From CBDCDJ01 sp965215355 (lineage in GTDB: Bacteria > Deinococcota > Deinococci > Deinococcales > Trueperaceae), in the NCBI GenBank assembly GCA_965215355.1, contig CBDCDJ010000007.1, positions 2,294,001 through 2,358,000 of the forward strand: a stretch of 64,000 nucleotides of DNA, written 5' to 3'. The notes under the pieces were generated by a model, which saw nothing but the letters and a program-made list of their open reading frames with translations, was not told the origin of the DNA and did not search any database. Below, piece after piece: positions 1-7,684 of this stretch. The position numbers and the translations under genes are program-made. How positions within the stretch are numbered: position 1 is the first letter of the stretch; every line of letters starts with the position of its first letter.

Positions 1-441
1 CAAGGTCCAGCGGACGGCGTCGTACTGGTCGGGCTCGGCGACGACTTGCTCCTCTTCGCCCTGGTCGTTTACGACGGTTATCATGACGGGTGCCGCCATG
101 AAGGCTTGCCCGCCGTCGGCGGAAAACTCGGTCTTTACGAGGTCGCCGCTGCTCGCCGTGTCGGCGAGGTAACGGGTCGTCGCAGGCACCGGCCCCGCCA
201 CCGCGACGGTGCCGACTGGCAAGGTCTCGACCCCGTCGTTGCGCACCAAAACCCGGTACTCGACCATTTGACCGGGCCGGGCCTCGGCGGCCTCGGTAAA
301 CGTTTCCGTGACGGTGCCGTCGTCGTTGGTGACCGTGGTGACGACGAACGCCGCCAACTGCACCGTGACCGGTTCCGTTTGGGCAACCCCCCAGCCCGTG
401 ACGAGCGCGAACAAAAAGACCAACGTTGAACCCTTGACCAT
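1..441 (-). CDS. DUF11-like secreted protein, 3' end cut by window edge
   Basis: The first 147 codons are visible and the frame is still open at base 1, so the C-terminus lies outside the window. The ATG at 441 follows a strong GGAGGA ribosome site 5 bases upstream. The product begins with a Sec-type signal peptide (MVKGSTLVFLFALVTGWGVAQ, about residues 1-21). The mature part has the look of a DUF11 or conserved-repeat beta-sandwich: a segment like VEYRVLVRNDGVETLPVGTV at about residues 60-80, followed by a threonine/glycine-rich strand pattern. Such domains occur in exported surface proteins of Deinococcota. The exact role is unknown. It is separated from the dehydrogenase gene upstream by about 240 bases that hold a GC-rich stem-loop. 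Confidence 0.75.
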   Translation of the reverse strand, partial: MVKGSTLVFLFALVTGWGVAQTEPVTVQLAAFVVTTVTNDDGTVTETFTEAAEARPGQMVEYRVLVRNDGVETLPVGTVAVAGPVPATTRYLADTASSGDLVKTEFSADGGQAFMAAPVMITVVNDQGEEEQVVAEPDQYDAVRWTL

Positions 442-483
442 GAAGTTCCTCCTCGAGCAGTTTCCCGCACCCCTGGTTTTTGA

Positions 484-508
484 GCGCCGGAGTCTCAAAC
501 TCCGGCGC
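484..508. other. GC-rich stem-loop between two minus-strand genes
   Basis: Perfect 10-base arms (484-493 and 499-508) enclose a 5-base loop. It lies downstream of the dehydrogenase gene and upstream of the DUF11-like gene, both read leftwards. No T-run follows on either strand, so it is not a classic intrinsic terminator. It may end or stabilise the dehydrogenase transcript. The rest of 442-679 shows nothing else beyond a short 13-base palindrome at 528-540. Confidence 0.5.
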
Positions 509-679
509 CAAGGGATTCTCGAACACGCCATCATGGCGCGCGGGCGGGCCAAAGCTTGTTAAGTTTTCGGGGTTTTGGAGGGCGCTGTCGTGCTTTTTAC
601 AATTGTGTTGTGCGCGTTGCTTTCGGTCTTTACAAGGGTGCCGTGTTTGGAGTAAGGGACGGGGCAGCGGGCGACAGTA

Positions 680-1651
680 TCACAGTGAAGGCTCGGCGAG
701 CGTCTGCGGACGCCCGGTTTTCAGTGCCCGGTTGGCGGCCAGGGTCGTTTGAAAAGTGTGCAGCGCGTCCTCGTAAGGCGACCTGATAAGACTGGCGTCC
801 CCCGTCTCGACAGCCCGAACGAACGCCTCGACCTGTTCCGGGTAGCCGCTGCGCGGGTCGTGTTCGTCGATAACTTGGCCGTCGACCACGCCCTTGAGCG
901 TGAAAACGTCGTAAACGAGTTCCAAGTGCAGGTCGCGCGCGACCAGGGTCAGCGCCCAGTAAAAGTTCCACACCGCCGCCGACGACACCAGCGAGCCGAC
1001 CGCGCCCGAACTGAACCTCAGGCTCAGGACGGTCGTGTCCGGGTAGTCGACCCGGTCGGGCACGTGGCCGCTGCTCGCCTCGGCTGAAACCCGCGTCACG
1101 TCGCCGGCCAGGTAGCGGGCCACGTCGACGATGTGGGTACTCTGCTCGAGGATTTGGCCGCCCGAAAGCTGGCCTTGCGCGACCCAACCGCTCGGCATCG
1201 CGCCGATGACCCGGCCCAGCACCAGCGCCGGGCGGCGCTCGCCCAGCAGTTCCTTGGCCCGCTCGGTAATGCCGCTGTAGCGAAACATGTAGCCGACGCT
1301 CGCCAAGACGCCCGCCCCCTTCAGGGCGACGGCGGAGCGCTCCGCCGTGCCTGAGTCCAGCGCTAAGGGTTTGGTCGTAAAGACGTGCAGACCGTGCTCG
1401 GCGGCTTTGACGAGTTCGTCGCCCCTGGCAAAGGGCGGCAAACAGACGAATACAGCTTCGAGGTCGGGGCATTTGTAAAGGTCTTCGTAGTTTTGAAAAG
1501 CTCGCGCCCCGCGGCCCGCCGCGAGTTCTTCGGCCTTGGCAAGCTCCAGGTCGCAAAACGCCGTCACCCGCACGCGCTCACCGAGTTCGTCCAGGCGGGC
1601 CAAATACTCGAGCGCTATCCCGCCGCAACCGACGAAGCCAATGCGTATCAT
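680..1651 (-). CDS. Gfo/Idh/MocA-family NAD(P)-dependent oxidoreductase
   Basis: A 323-residue cytoplasmic dehydrogenase of the Gfo/Idh/MocA family, which oxidises or reduces sugars and cyclitols with NAD(P). The Rossmann motif GFVGCGGIA is at residues 5-13, the family's conserved lysine lies in TTKPLA (K94), and the second-domain active-site pair is in STHIVDVARY (H173, D176). I chose the ATG at 1651, which shares one base with the stop of the aldo/keto reductase (TGATG) and has AAGGA upstream; an in-frame ATG 21 bases earlier would give an atypical N-terminus. The overlap indicates translational coupling, so the two enzymes probably act on related carbonyl or sugar substrates. The substrate cannot be read from the sequence. 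Confidence 0.9.
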   Translation of the reverse strand: MIRIGFVGCGGIALEYLARLDELGERVRVTAFCDLELAKAEELAAGRGARAFQNYEDLYKCPDLEAVFVCLPPFARGDELVKAAEHGLHVFTTKPLALDSGTAERSAVALKGAGVLASVGYMFRYSGITERAKELLGERRPALVLGRVIGAMPSGWVAQGQLSGGQILEQSTHIVDVARYLAGDVTRVSAEASSGHVPDRVDYPDTTVLSLRFSSGAVGSLVSSAAVWNFYWALTLVARDLHLELVYDVFTLKGVVDGQVIDEHDPRSGYPEQVEAFVRAVETGDASLIRSPYEDALHTFQTTLAANRALKTGRPQTLAEPSL

Positions 1652-2550
1652 CAGGGTGCCGTCCTTCGCCACTCGTCCTGCAAAAAGGCAAAACCCGCCT
1701 CGCTCAGCGGCGAACGCGCGGCCTCAACGTTTGCACGCAAGTGTGCCGCGCTGCTCGTCCCCACGATGGCGGTGTCGACGCGCGCGTCGGCCAAAAGCCA
1801 GCGCAGCGCTCCGCCGGTGCGCGCCCCGGGGACGCCCAAAGGCGTCAAGTCCATGAGTTGCGCCCGCGCCCACTTGGCCGCCCAGTCGGGGTGCTCGGGG
1901 CACCGGGGCAGGTCCGCAACGCCGTTGGCGACCGGTTGTTTGACGATGACGCCGACACCCTTGCGCCGCGCCTCGTCCAACAAACCGCTCGCGTCCTGCT
2001 CCAAAACGCTGTAAGACAGCTGCAGGGTTTCGAAGTCGCCCGAGGCGAGCGCCCACCGCGCCGCCTCGCCGTCGGCACTGACGCCGATGTGCCGTACGAG
2101 GCCGTCCGAACGAGCGCGACGCAAACCTTCAAGCGCCTCACCCGCGTGCAAGACCTCGAGCGGCGGCGAGTGAAGTTGAACCAGCTCGAGCCTGTCGGTC
2201 CGCAACGCCGCCAGGCTGCGCTCGACCGAGGCGTAAACGCCCGCGGCGCTCCAGTCCTCGAGGACTCGCCAGACGCCGTCGTCTCGAACCTGGTAACGCC
2301 CCGCTTTCGTCGCCACCACAACCGTACTGCGCACGTCGGCCAGCACTTCACCTAAAATTCGCTCGCTGTCCCGGTAGTCCGGGGCGGTGTCGAAAAAGGT
2401 GATGCCCGAGTCGACGGCCGACCGCACGACCTCTCGCAAGTCGGCCTCGCTGCGCTCACAAAAGCCGATGGTCGCCCCGCCGAAGCCGAGGCGCGGCACA
2501 AGCAAACCGGTCGTCCCCAACCGGACGTGCGTCGCCGGTTTCTCTCTCAT
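1651..2550 (-). CDS. Aldo/keto reductase
   Basis: A 299-residue NADPH-dependent aldo/keto reductase of the short bacterial type. The catalytic tetrad is visible: D54 and Y59 in FFDTAPDYRDSE, K82 in VATKAGRY and H127 in LVQLHSPP. The C-terminal part has the usual VGTSSAAHL cofactor-binding segment. It is the first gene of a two-gene operon with the Gfo/Idh/MocA dehydrogenase, whose start overlaps its stop. The ATG at 2550 is preceded by a run of G residues that can serve as ribosome site. It is divergent from the diguanylate cyclase gene across about 170 bases. AKR subfamily and substrate are uncertain; proteins of this shape include L-fucose- and galactose-dehydrogenase-like enzymes. Confidence 0.9.
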   Translation of the reverse strand: MREKPATHVRLGTTGLLVPRLGFGGATIGFCERSEADLREVVRSAVDSGITFFDTAPDYRDSERILGEVLADVRSTVVVATKAGRYQVRDDGVWRVLEDWSAAGVYASVERSLAALRTDRLELVQLHSPPLEVLHAGEALEGLRRARSDGLVRHIGVSADGEAARWALASGDFETLQLSYSVLEQDASGLLDEARRKGVGVIVKQPVANGVADLPRCPEHPDWAAKWARAQLMDLTPLGVPGARTGGALRWLLADARVDTAIVGTSSAAHLRANVEAARSPLSEAGFAFLQDEWRRTAP

Positions 2551-2704
2551 GTCAACCCCCTCGAGTGCAAACCTTCGTTCCTGCGTGCTCGAGCCCGAAC
2601 CTCGCCATCATGCCACGGCGGACGTGGGTCTTCAGCAGGCTGCGGTAGAGTTCGGGCAGCGAATTTCAAAGCAGCGTTGTAAGAGTTTCGACAGAGCCGT
2701 CCTT

Positions 2705-2719
2705 TATACTTGAGCGAGG
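2705..2719 (+). promoter_or_regulatory. -10 box TATACT next to the start of the GGDEF gene
   Basis: TATACT at 2705-2710 is followed by only 9 bases before the ATG, so the predicted transcript starts within about three bases of the start codon. This is the leaderless arrangement seen at several genes in the window. No convincing -35 box was found at the usual spacing. Confidence 0.55.
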
Positions 2720-4498
2720 ATGGCTGTAGAACACACTTTTGAAGGTACAGAAAACGCCGAACCCACGGCGCTGACGACCGACACGCCCCGAGCGACCTCC
2801 GAAGTGGACGGCCTACTCGGCCGCGCCTGGGAAGTGCGGTTCAGTGACCCGAAGGGGGCGCTCGCTCTTTGCAAAGAGGCGCTCGAGGAAGCCCAGAGGT
2901 TGACCTGCCAGGCGGGCGTGGCCCTCAGCCTCTACGTCAGAAGCGACTTGTCTTGGCGACTTTCGAACCCGCGAGGCGCGCTCGCGGACGCGCTAGCTGC
3001 CCTGCCGTATTTTGAAGCCTTAGGCGACCGGCAGAGAATTGAAAACACCCTGAACATGCTCGGCGTCATCTACTCGGAGTTGGGTGAACTGGACACGGCG
3101 CTTCACCATTACCTCGCTCGCTATCACCTTTGTGAGGGACGCGGCGATGCGTCCGAGGCCGAAGCACTTCAAAGTTTGGGCTATATCCACGACTACCTGG
3201 GAAACCATGCGGAGTCGCTCGCTTATAACCTGAAGAGTTGGCAATTGTGCGCCCTTCACGGCGACTTGGACGGGGAAACGCGGCTGCTCAACAACATCGG
3301 CTACTGCTACTACCGGCTGAACCAGCATGAGGACGCGCTCGAGCACTACCGCAAGGCCTTGGCCTCGGGCAAGGCCGACAGCCATCTCCACGCCCTGTTG
3401 CTGGACAACACGGCCCTCGCTCTGAAGCAGCTCGGCGACCTCCAGAACGCGCTCGAGCATCAGCAACAGAGCCTGGCACTGCGACAGAAAAACGGCGACA
3501 AACGAGGTATCAGCTACTCGCTCGACAGCTTAGGGTCTATCTACCGGGCGCTGGACGAGGCCGACAAGGCGCAGACCTGTCTCGAGCAAAGCTTGGCGCT
3601 CAAAGAAGAGGTGGGCGACCAAAAAGGCGAAGCGGAAACGCTGTTGCTGTTGGGTACGCTTCTGCTCGACGGGCTCGGTACAACACGGACGGAAGCCCTG
3701 CCCCTGTTGCGGCGAGCCCTGGAAACCGCGGCGCGCATCGGCAACCAAGACACCGTTTACGCGGCGCACAAGGCGCTCTACCGAGCCTTCAAACAACAAG
3801 GTTTGTTGGCCGAAGCGCTTCATCACCACGAACATTACTGCGAGGTCAAAGACCGCGTCGTCAACGAAGCCTCGCAGCGTGCGCTGGGCAGTTTGCGGGT
3901 GCAGTTCGAAACCGAGCGGGCAGAAAAAGAACTGGAAATCTACCGGCTCAAAAACGTGGAGCTGGAGCGAGCCGACCGGGAAAAGTCCGAGCTGCTGGCG
4001 CAACTGGAACGCCAGGCCAGAGAGGACGCCCTGACCGGACTTTTCAACCGCCGCCACGCCGACCTGCGGCTGGCTGAAGAGTTCACGCGGGCCCGCCGCT
4101 TCGGCCACGCGCTGAGTGTGGCGGTGTGCGACATCGACAACTTCAAAACCATCAACGACACCTTTTCGCACCAAACGGGTGACACGGTGCTGCGAACCGT
4201 GGCGCACCTGCTCAAAGACCACCTGCGCGAAGTCGACCTGGTCGCTCGCTACGGTGGTGAAGAGTTTTTGCTGCTGTTGCCGGAAACCTCTCTTCAAGGC
4301 GCTGTGGCGGTGTGCGGCGACCTCTGCCGCAAGGTCGAGACGCATCCCTGGGACACGGTCGCCCCCGGCCTTGTGGTTACCCTCAGCGTCGGTTTGGCCG
4401 ACGACGTGAGCGTCGCCAACCACGAAAAGTTGGTCGCCCTGGCCGACGCCAAACTCTACGAAGCCAAACGGTCGGGAAAAAATCAGGTGCGGGGCTAA
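2720..4498 (+). CDS. TPR-containing diguanylate cyclase (GGDEF)
   Basis: A 592-residue soluble protein predicted to make cyclic di-GMP from two GTP. Residues about 25-385 form a series of tetratricopeptide repeats (recurring A-L-x-x-L/Y and D-x-x-x-A-L patterns), a coiled coil follows at about 390-435, and a GGDEF domain fills about 435-590. The active-site motif is GGEEF at 512-516, a normal functional variant. The allosteric inhibitory site REVD at 503-506 sits exactly five residues before it, so product inhibition is expected. No membrane segment or signal peptide is visible; the TPR array is the likely sensor or partner-binding part. C-di-GMP commonly controls exopolysaccharide, and a large polysaccharide locus starts about 3 kb away, but a link is inference. 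Confidence 0.93.
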   Translation: MAVEHTFEGTENAEPTALTTDTPRATSEVDGLLGRAWEVRFSDPKGALALCKEALEEAQRLTCQAGVALSLYVRSDLSWRLSNPRGALADALAALPYFEALGDRQRIENTLNMLGVIYSELGELDTALHHYLARYHLCEGRGDASEAEALQSLGYIHDYLGNHAESLAYNLKSWQLCALHGDLDGETRLLNNIGYCYYRLNQHEDALEHYRKALASGKADSHLHALLLDNTALALKQLGDLQNALEHQQQSLALRQKNGDKRGISYSLDSLGSIYRALDEADKAQTCLEQSLALKEEVGDQKGEAETLLLLGTLLLDGLGTTRTEALPLLRRALETAARIGNQDTVYAAHKALYRAFKQQGLLAEALHHHEHYCEVKDRVVNEASQRALGSLRVQFETERAEKELEIYRLKNVELERADREKSELLAQLERQAREDALTGLFNRRHADLRLAEEFTRARRFGHALSVAVCDIDNFKTINDTFSHQTGDTVLRTVAHLLKDHLREVDLVARYGGEEFLLLLPETSLQGAVAVCGDLCRKVETHPWDTVAPGLVVTLSVGLADDVSVANHEKLVALADAKLYEAKRSGKNQVRG

Positions 4499-4946
4499 GG
4501 TCAGAAGGTTGTCGGGTGAAGGGGACAGCCTTTGGGAAAACGCGTCCGCGGAAACCTTCTCTAAAAATTGTTTCGTTTTTTAGGCGCACCGCAGAGGTAA
4601 CGGTCGTGATTTTCCGCTCCGCCAGGCAACTCGCGCCAGTCACCAAGCGACAACTCGCTGCTCCCAAAACTTTGGGGTGATGCGGTGCATCACGAAAAGG
4701 CGGCAGGCCCATACGAATGACGCGAGCCTCCTCGAGGAACAGGTCCGCCGAGACTTCGGGCGCGTCAAACCCGTACTCCCGAAGAACCGTTGCGGCGTTC
4801 TGCGTTGTTGGGGCTCATTGCAATCTTCATATTGCTGAGGATATTGCTGAGGGTGTCGACCACAGTTCGGAAATAGCGGGGGACACCTTTTTAGCCGTGT
4901 TGAACGGTATGCTGAAACGTACTCAAGCTTTTTTAAGGAGTAAGCC
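4499..4946. other. Gene-free stretch with a short perfect hairpin
   Basis: About 450 bases without a convincing gene. A perfect 7-base inverted repeat with a 3-base loop lies at 4677-4693 (GTGATGC/GCATCAC), and a tandem ATTGCTGAGG-type repeat lies near 4829-4855. Open frames here lack a ribosome site and typical codon use. The end of the stretch carries AAGGAG (about 4937-4942) for the following amidohydrolase gene. Confidence 0.45.
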
Positions 4947-6131
4947 ATGTCAGACGCCATCCACGCAGCCGCCCATGCCCTCGCCGACGAGACTGTCGCC
5001 ACGCGCCGCGACTTTCACCGTCACCCCGAAATCGCTTTTGAAGAAACGCGCACCGCCGGAATCATCGCCGACAAGCTCAAGAGCCTGGACCTAGACGTGC
5101 GAACCGGGGTCGGCAAGACTGGCGTGGTGGCGGTGCTCGAGACCGGCAAACCCGGCAATACCGTGCTGATGCGCGCCGACATCGACGCGCTGCCGGTTCA
5201 CGAAGAGTGCGAGACCGAGTACCGCTCGACGCTTGCCGGCAAAATGCACGCCTGCGGCCACGACGGGCACGCGTCCGTCTTGCTGTCCGCGGCCAAGATT
5301 TTGAGCGAACGCCGCGACGACCTTAAAGGCAAGCTCGTGTTCGTCTTCCAACCCGCCGAGGAAATCGTGCGCGGGGCGCAAGCGATGCTGGACGACGGCG
5401 CGCTGGACGGTCTGGAGCCCGACAGCAGCATCGGCCTGCACCTCAGCAGCGCGCATCCGGCGGGCGTGGTGGCGGTGCGCAGCGGCCCGGCGATGGCGGC
5501 GACCGACTCGTTCCGCGTTCTTGTCAAGGGCAAAGGCGGGCACGCCGCGCGGCCCCAGGACAGCGTCGACCCGGTGATGATAGCGGCCAACCTGGTGACG
5601 AGTCTGCAGAGCTTAGTGGCGCGTGAAGTCGACCCGGTCGACCAGGCGGTCGTCACCCTAACGTCCATCCACGGCGGCTCGGCTTACAACATCATCCCCG
5701 AAGAGGTCGAACTCAAAGGCACGTTGCGGACCTTCAGCCCGCACACGCGCAGCTACCTGACCGAGCGCGTCAAAACGGTCGCGCGCGGCGTGGTCGAAAC
5801 GTTGCGGGGTGAAGCCGAGGTAGAGTGGCGCGACGGCTCCCCGGCGGTGGTGAACGACGCAGCCTTGACCGAGCAGTTTCGCGCGGTGGCGCGGGAGGTG
5901 GTGGGCGAGGGCCGCGTGCTCGTCGCGCCGCAAATCATGGGCGGCGACGACATGGCGCTGTGGCTGCAGCAAGCGCCGGGCTGTTACTTTTTCGTCGGCG
6001 CGGGCGACGAGGCCAAGGGCACGCACCACCCCCATCACCACCCAAAATTCGACATCGACGAAGCGGTGTTGCCGCTGGCCGTGGAACTGCTGACCAAAGG
6101 AGCGCTGAGCTACCTGAACGTGACGAACTGA
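4947..6131 (+). CDS. M20D-family amidohydrolase (N-acyl amino acid / hippurate hydrolase type)
   Basis: A 394-residue cytoplasmic metallo-amidohydrolase of peptidase family M20D, which removes acyl groups from N-acyl amino acids or related amides. The metal-binding motif HACGHDGH is at residues 101-108 (C103, H105), the general-base region QPAEE at 135-139, and the C-terminal metal histidine lies in the HHPHHHP segment near residue 360. The lid domain is in the middle, after GPAMAATDSF. The length is typical. AAGGAG lies 5 bases before the ATG at 4947. It stands alone, with hrcA starting 79 bases after it. The native substrate is unknown; hippurate hydrolase and N-acetyl-L-amino acid deacetylase are the common annotations. 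Confidence 0.9.
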   Translation: MSDAIHAAAHALADETVATRRDFHRHPEIAFEETRTAGIIADKLKSLDLDVRTGVGKTGVVAVLETGKPGNTVLMRADIDALPVHEECETEYRSTLAGKMHACGHDGHASVLLSAAKILSERRDDLKGKLVFVFQPAEEIVRGAQAMLDDGALDGLEPDSSIGLHLSSAHPAGVVAVRSGPAMAATDSFRVLVKGKGGHAARPQDSVDPVMIAANLVTSLQSLVAREVDPVDQAVVTLTSIHGGSAYNIIPEEVELKGTLRTFSPHTRSYLTERVKTVARGVVETLRGEAEVEWRDGSPAVVNDAALTEQFRAVAREVVGEGRVLVAPQIMGGDDMALWLQQAPGCYFFVGAGDEAKGTHHPHHHPKFDIDEAVLPLAVELLTKGALSYLNVTN

Positions 6132-6179
6132 GCCGCCCGGCTCGAGCGAAACCGCGTGCCCGTCGGCGTTTTTACCTAA

Positions 6180-6209
6180 ACGTCAGGTCTGACGTGCTAC
6201 AATAGGCGT
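6180..6209 (+). promoter_or_regulatory. hrcA promoter with perfect palindrome and leaderless start
   Basis: A perfect inverted repeat ACGTCAG-GT-CTGACGT occupies 6180-6195. Two bases later TACAAT (6198-6203) forms a -10 box, and the ATG at 6210 is exactly where transcription should begin. The palindrome covers the promoter spacer and is well placed to act as an operator. It is not the CIRCE element (TTAGCACTC-N9-GAGTGCTAA) normally bound by HrcA. Autoregulation is inference. Confidence 0.6.
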
Positions 6210-7160
6210 ATGAAAGAGCGGCGCGCTCACATTCTCGACCTCGTCACGGAGGGCTATATTCACTCGGCCCGCCCGGTCGCCTCGGCGCAGGTTGCCGAGC
6301 AACTCGGCATGAGCAGCGCGACCGTCCGCAACGACTTTTGCGCTTTGGAAGAGCAAGGTTACCTGCAGCAGCCGCACACCTCGGCGGGCCGCGTGCCGAC
6401 TTCGCTCGCCTACCGGCTTTACGCCAGCAAGTTCATTCCGCCCGGCCACCTGGCCGCGCCGCAACGCCGGTTGGTCGCGCAACGCTTGCGCGGCAGCCAC
6501 GGCGACGCGCTGTTGCAGCGCGTCGCCGACGCCAGCGCCGAGCTGTCGAACTACGCGGTGGTGGTGAGTTTGCCCGCCGACGACACCTTGCAGGCCCTGG
6601 AAATTCACCTCTCAAGCGTCACCAGCACGCGGCTCTTAGCGGTCATCGTGCTCGAGAACGGCCTCATCCGGCAGGTCGCCGTCGAGGTCGACCCGGCCCC
6701 CACGGACGAGGTGCTGCGCGACGCCGAGCACAACCTGCGGCAGCTCGCCCTGCCGGTCGGCGACTTGAGCGAAGGCTTGAGCGACATCGCCCGCCGCGCC
6801 GAGGCCTCGCTGGCTGACACGCTGAGAGCCCTGGCTGCAGCTTTGAGCCACATCGGCCCGCCGCGTTTGTTCTCGCAAGGGCTCAGGCACCTCCTGAGCG
6901 AGCCCGAATCGGCCGACCCCAAGTTTGTCCGCACCGTGCTCGAGCGCGTCGAAAACCCCGAGACCACGGCCGCAGACGACCTCGTCATCGTGCTCGACGA
7001 CGCGCTCGCCGGCGTGACCGCACGCCTGCCCTTCGGGGGTGGTTTCGGCAGCCTCACCATCCTGGGACCCACGCGGATGCGCTATCGCGACAGCCTCACC
7101 GTCGCGCACGGCGTCACGCAACTGGTCGCCACACAGCTTGCCCAAGCGCCGCTGAACTAA
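6210..7160 (+). CDS. hrcA: HrcA-type heat-inducible transcription repressor
   Basis: A 316-residue DNA-binding repressor of the HrcA family, which controls chaperone genes and is itself tuned by GroEL. The N-terminal winged helix is clear: an ILDLVTEGYIHSARPVAS segment, then SSATVRNDFCALEEQGYL and PHTSAGRVPTSLAYR at residues 10-70. The rest matches the inserted dimerisation domain and the C-terminal GAF-like domain by general pattern, ending at a phase with repeated LTVAHG/ATQLAQ-like motifs. The length is slightly short for the family (about 340). No grpE, dnaK, dnaJ or groE gene is adjacent, and no CIRCE site was seen in the window, so its targets must be elsewhere or recognised by another sequence. 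A post-stop repeat begins at its TAA. Confidence 0.88.
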   Translation: MKERRAHILDLVTEGYIHSARPVASAQVAEQLGMSSATVRNDFCALEEQGYLQQPHTSAGRVPTSLAYRLYASKFIPPGHLAAPQRRLVAQRLRGSHGDALLQRVADASAELSNYAVVVSLPADDTLQALEIHLSSVTSTRLLAVIVLENGLIRQVAVEVDPAPTDEVLRDAEHNLRQLALPVGDLSEGLSDIARRAEASLADTLRALAAALSHIGPPRLFSQGLRHLLSEPESADPKFVRTVLERVENPETTAADDLVIVLDDALAGVTARLPFGGGFGSLTILGPTRMRYRDSLTVAHGVTQLVATQLAQAPLN

Positions 7161-7180
7161 AAAGTACCGAGTCGAAAGTT
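7159..7180. repeat. Post-stop intergenic repeat, copy 1
   Basis: The words AAAGTACCGAGTCGAAAGT begin at the hrcA stop codon. The same core recurs at 52539-52574 and 54397-54474, in each case within a few bases of a stop codon. This copy is short and does not form a hairpin by itself. Confidence 0.55.
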
Positions 7181-7684
7181 AATCCACCTCTTTTATCAAG
7201 TCCAATTGGATAGCGATAGTTACCGGTCGTAGGGTTGTTCAGTTGCTAGCGCAAGAAGCCTGATGTAAAATTTTTTGCATATCGTGTCTGTATGAGAAAG
7301 TGAGTGCCTAAAACTACATCCTCATCTGACTGGTTTAGTTGGTTGCAAGCAGGAACAGCTATACGGTCCTTTGTTTCATAACTCATGGAATGTCATAGTT
7401 CTCACGAACAAACTAATGGTTTTAATAAACGGTTGACCTACTCTTGATTTTGTTGAAGGGGACGCCCGCCCCTTGAAAGCTGTGATGCCTGTCTCCAAAC
7501 TTTGGGCGCCCGGAGCAGGCGGAGCTAGTGGCGCAACCGGTCAAGGGTTCATCAGCGTTGTATAGACGTTGTTGGGTGCGATGAATCTCAGGCGGAACAA
7601 AAACGACGGGCCAGACCGAGTCTGGCTTTTGTCTTGGGCAGAAAGGAAAGGAGACCTGGGTAGCCCGGTTCTCCGTACTCGAAT
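7181..7684 (+). promoter_or_regulatory. AT-rich gap and structured leader of the lyase gene
   Basis: The first half (to about 7440) is AT-rich with no gene. From about 7456 several stems can be drawn: AAGGGG/CCCCTT at 7456-7474 and GCCTGtCTCC/GGAGcAGGC across about 7487-7522. An intrinsic terminator follows at 7610-7635, only about 50 bases before the lyase start. This order (structured RNA, terminator, gene) is typical of riboswitches and attenuators. I could not match it to a known class; the conserved words of the c-di-GMP-I (GEMM), cobalamin, TPP, SAM and ydaO classes are not evident. A separate small RNA ending at the terminator is equally possible. Confidence 0.4.
7610..7635 (+). terminator. 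Intrinsic terminator upstream of the lyase gene
   Basis: GCCAGAC (7610-7616), a CGA loop, GTCTGGC (7620-7626), then TTTTGTCTT. This is a textbook rho-independent terminator on the plus strand. No coding gene lies between hrcA and it, so it ends either an hrcA read-through transcript, an untranslated RNA, or an attenuated leader. Confidence 0.75.

Noticed and set aside
3530..4423. Minus-strand open frame opposite the diguanylate cyclase gene
   Set aside because: Low-complexity shadow of the TPR-GGDEF gene without start signals.
7440..7610. Cyclic-di-GMP-I (GEMM) riboswitch
   Set aside because: The conserved words around the two stems of that class could not be found, so only an unclassified structured leader is claimed.
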